A DNA stretch of 35,491 nucleotides from Setaria digitata (lineage: Eukaryota; Nematoda; Chromadorea; Rhabditida; Setariidae). The stretch is from contig RCAB01000589.1 of NCBI GenBank assembly GCA_003640385.1, positions 1 through 35,491 of the forward strand, in the 5' to 3' direction. Position 1 is the first letter of the stretch. Each line of letters starts with the position of its first letter. The notes beneath the pieces were generated by a model that worked only from the letters and a program-made list of their open reading frames with translations, had not been told where the DNA came from and ran no database searches. This document shows, in pieces, positions 33,906 to 35,491 of this stretch. A program made the translations under genes and the position numbers.

Positions 33906-35099
33906 CAATTCTTAATGAGTGGCAAAACAAATCAAAAAACGTTTAAAAAACAACATATAGCAAGAAAAAAATAACAAAACTTATCAATTTTTCTTCCCAT
34001 TTATGCGATAAACTAGGAAATGAATGTCAATTAATGGACTGGAAGGAAAATATACGGATCATAAGAGGCTAACCGATCCGATTATCCGGTTAACGAATCG
34101 AAGAAAACAGCCGGAAGAACTCTGTCAAAGTAACATAACGGGCTTTTTGTGATATCTCTTCATCCTGTAGCAAGCCAACTCCAAACCTGACTTAATCGAA
34201 CACCCGTACTCTAATGAAGTTGGAAGGAGGTTGGTGGTGGGGTTTTTCTTTTTTTTTTCATTAGTTTAGAAAGTTTTTAGATTAAGACCAGTCTGGAAAC
34301 AAAGAAAAATTTGAAGTAGTTTGTTTACATACGGACATAAAAGGCAATATAATCTTATTATTATCAATTACTGATTGTTTTTTTTTCTTCCATTTTTTAT
34401 AGGCATTTTATTTCAAATTTCATCCCAATTTATAATTGTTATTTTATTTTCTTATGAAAATACCATCACATTGAGATCATATTTTCATGTCTTTATAAGA
34501 TAATTTTGTTAAAAAAGTCTTATTAAAAATCATTTAACATTTTCACTCATCAAATTGTTCACATAAAGTTTAAATTTTCATCAATTCCTTTTTTTTTTTT
34601 TTTTTTTCTCATCAATTCTCTCATGGTAATCACTATGATCTTCGTTCTTCTATGTATGTATTTCTTATCAGCGCAGCTTTATATGTAATGTATAATTTGC
34701 TTAATTTTCAATCTTTCAATACATTTTCATTTTGATCAGAATTTCTTGTGCCTATGTATCTCTTATCAATTGCAATTTTACATTTGTGGTTTCTCAGGTG
34801 GATTCTCTTTTTTAATTTCCATTCTTCCAGTATATTTCTATTTGCAAAGAAAAACAGCTGGAGAAGAAAAAAAAAAAAAAATCATTGTAAATGTAATGCG
34901 AAATTAAAATTAAAACGAAATTATCGATGTATTTGATCATCATTAACAGGACGGAGCCATTTATGCATTTAATGTTCATTTAGAACGGTCAACTTCATGC
35001 TATGAAGTTCTTTCGTAGACAGCAATATATTCCTAAAAGATTGGTTCGATAAATTTTTTTTTTTTTATTTAAATATTTTAAAATAACTTTTTCTTTTTT

Positions 35100-35287
35100 T
35101 TAATGATGCTATTATTCATTGTTCTTTTTCCTGTTTTTTTTTTCTCCTTATATTTGCATTATTTTGTGAGTTAAAAATTGAACTAAACNTAATGATGCTA
35201 TTATTATGCTATTATTCATTGTTCTTTTTCCTGTTTTTTTTTCTCCTTATATTTGCATTATTTTGTGAGTTAAAAATTGAACTAAAC
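35100..35287. repeat. Direct duplication flanking the gap base at 35189
   Basis: About 88 bases before n35189 are repeated after it, with one copy carrying an extra TATTATGC-like insertion. Probable assembly overlap. Confidence 0.85.
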
Positions 35288-35357
35288 TAACAAATGCTAT
35301 GATTACAATGATTGTTTGATTNCTAACAAATGCTATGATTACAATGATTGTTTGATT
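35287..35357. repeat. Direct duplication flanking the gap base at 35322
   Basis: The 35 bases before n35322 (starting CTAACAAATGCTATGATTAC) are repeated exactly after it. Probable assembly overlap. Confidence 0.9.
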
Positions 35358-35491
35358 ATCTATGCCTACTGATTACTTCACAAAAGTATGCAGAATATAA
35401 CTACAACATAAATTCCAACGTGGAAGTCATAGCAGACGTTTTCACGTTGATTAACCCTCATCATTTGTGATTCGTTTTTCACGTTGATTAA

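Larger units (their letters stand above)
31749..35491. other. Mostly non-coding right end
   Basis: About 3.7 kb upstream of mtap with no supported multi-exon gene. It contains three N-flanked duplications, a CATATGA palindrome cluster (33298-33345), a divergent tandem repeat (about 33714-33905), another imperfect repeat (about 34645-34845) and one possible signal-peptide exon (33279-33199). Confidence 0.5.

Noticed and set aside
34081..34230. Possible structured RNA in a locally GC-richer stretch
   Set aside because: No tRNA, snRNA or spliced-leader RNA sequence could be recognised.

Overview
The window is nuclear DNA of a nematode, most likely a filarial (clade III) worm. It is strongly AT-rich with long A/T homopolymers. 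Its genes are cut into many small exons by GT-AG introns, often with T-rich acceptors, and several start codons lie just downstream of a lone acceptor, as expected with spliced-leader trans-splicing. The proteins are typical animal proteins. No bacterial genes, CRISPR arrays, tRNA or rRNA genes or intact transposons were seen. All gene models were built by hand from splice sites and reading phase, so exon ends are predictions.

Layout from left to right. (1) 559-1043, minus: the first two coding exons of a Na+/K+-ATPase alpha-like P-type ATPase running off the left edge. (2) 3119-5974, minus: a complete six-exon aquaporin of 258 residues whose second NPA motif reads NLA. (3) 8773-12106, minus: a nine-exon, 493-residue protein of unknown function. 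(4) 13532-21318, plus: an EHMT/G9a-type histone H3K9 methyltransferase with Cys-rich cluster, ankyrin repeats, pre-SET, SET and post-SET. (5) 22886-25650, minus: an eight-exon TDP-43 orthologue with N-terminal domain and two RRMs but no glycine-rich tail. (6) 26668 to about 28166, plus: a YIPF3-type Golgi membrane protein, followed at 28337-29100 by three phase-compatible exons that are either its C-terminal tail or a separate small gene. (7) 29828-31719, minus: a complete S-methyl-5'-thioadenosine phosphorylase. From about 31.7 kb to the right edge no convincing gene is visible apart from a possible signal-peptide exon.

Genes 3/4 and 5/6 are divergent pairs sharing upstream regions of about 1.4 and 1.0 kb; genes 4/5 and 6/7 are convergent. 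The genes do not form one pathway. There are two nuclear regulators (EHMT, TDP-43), three membrane proteins (ATPase, aquaporin, YIPF3), one purine/methionine salvage enzyme and one unknown.

An assembly feature matters for any user. Seven of the eight single 'n' characters are flanked by near-identical direct copies of 35 to 228 bases. These look like unmerged overlapping contig ends rather than real duplications.
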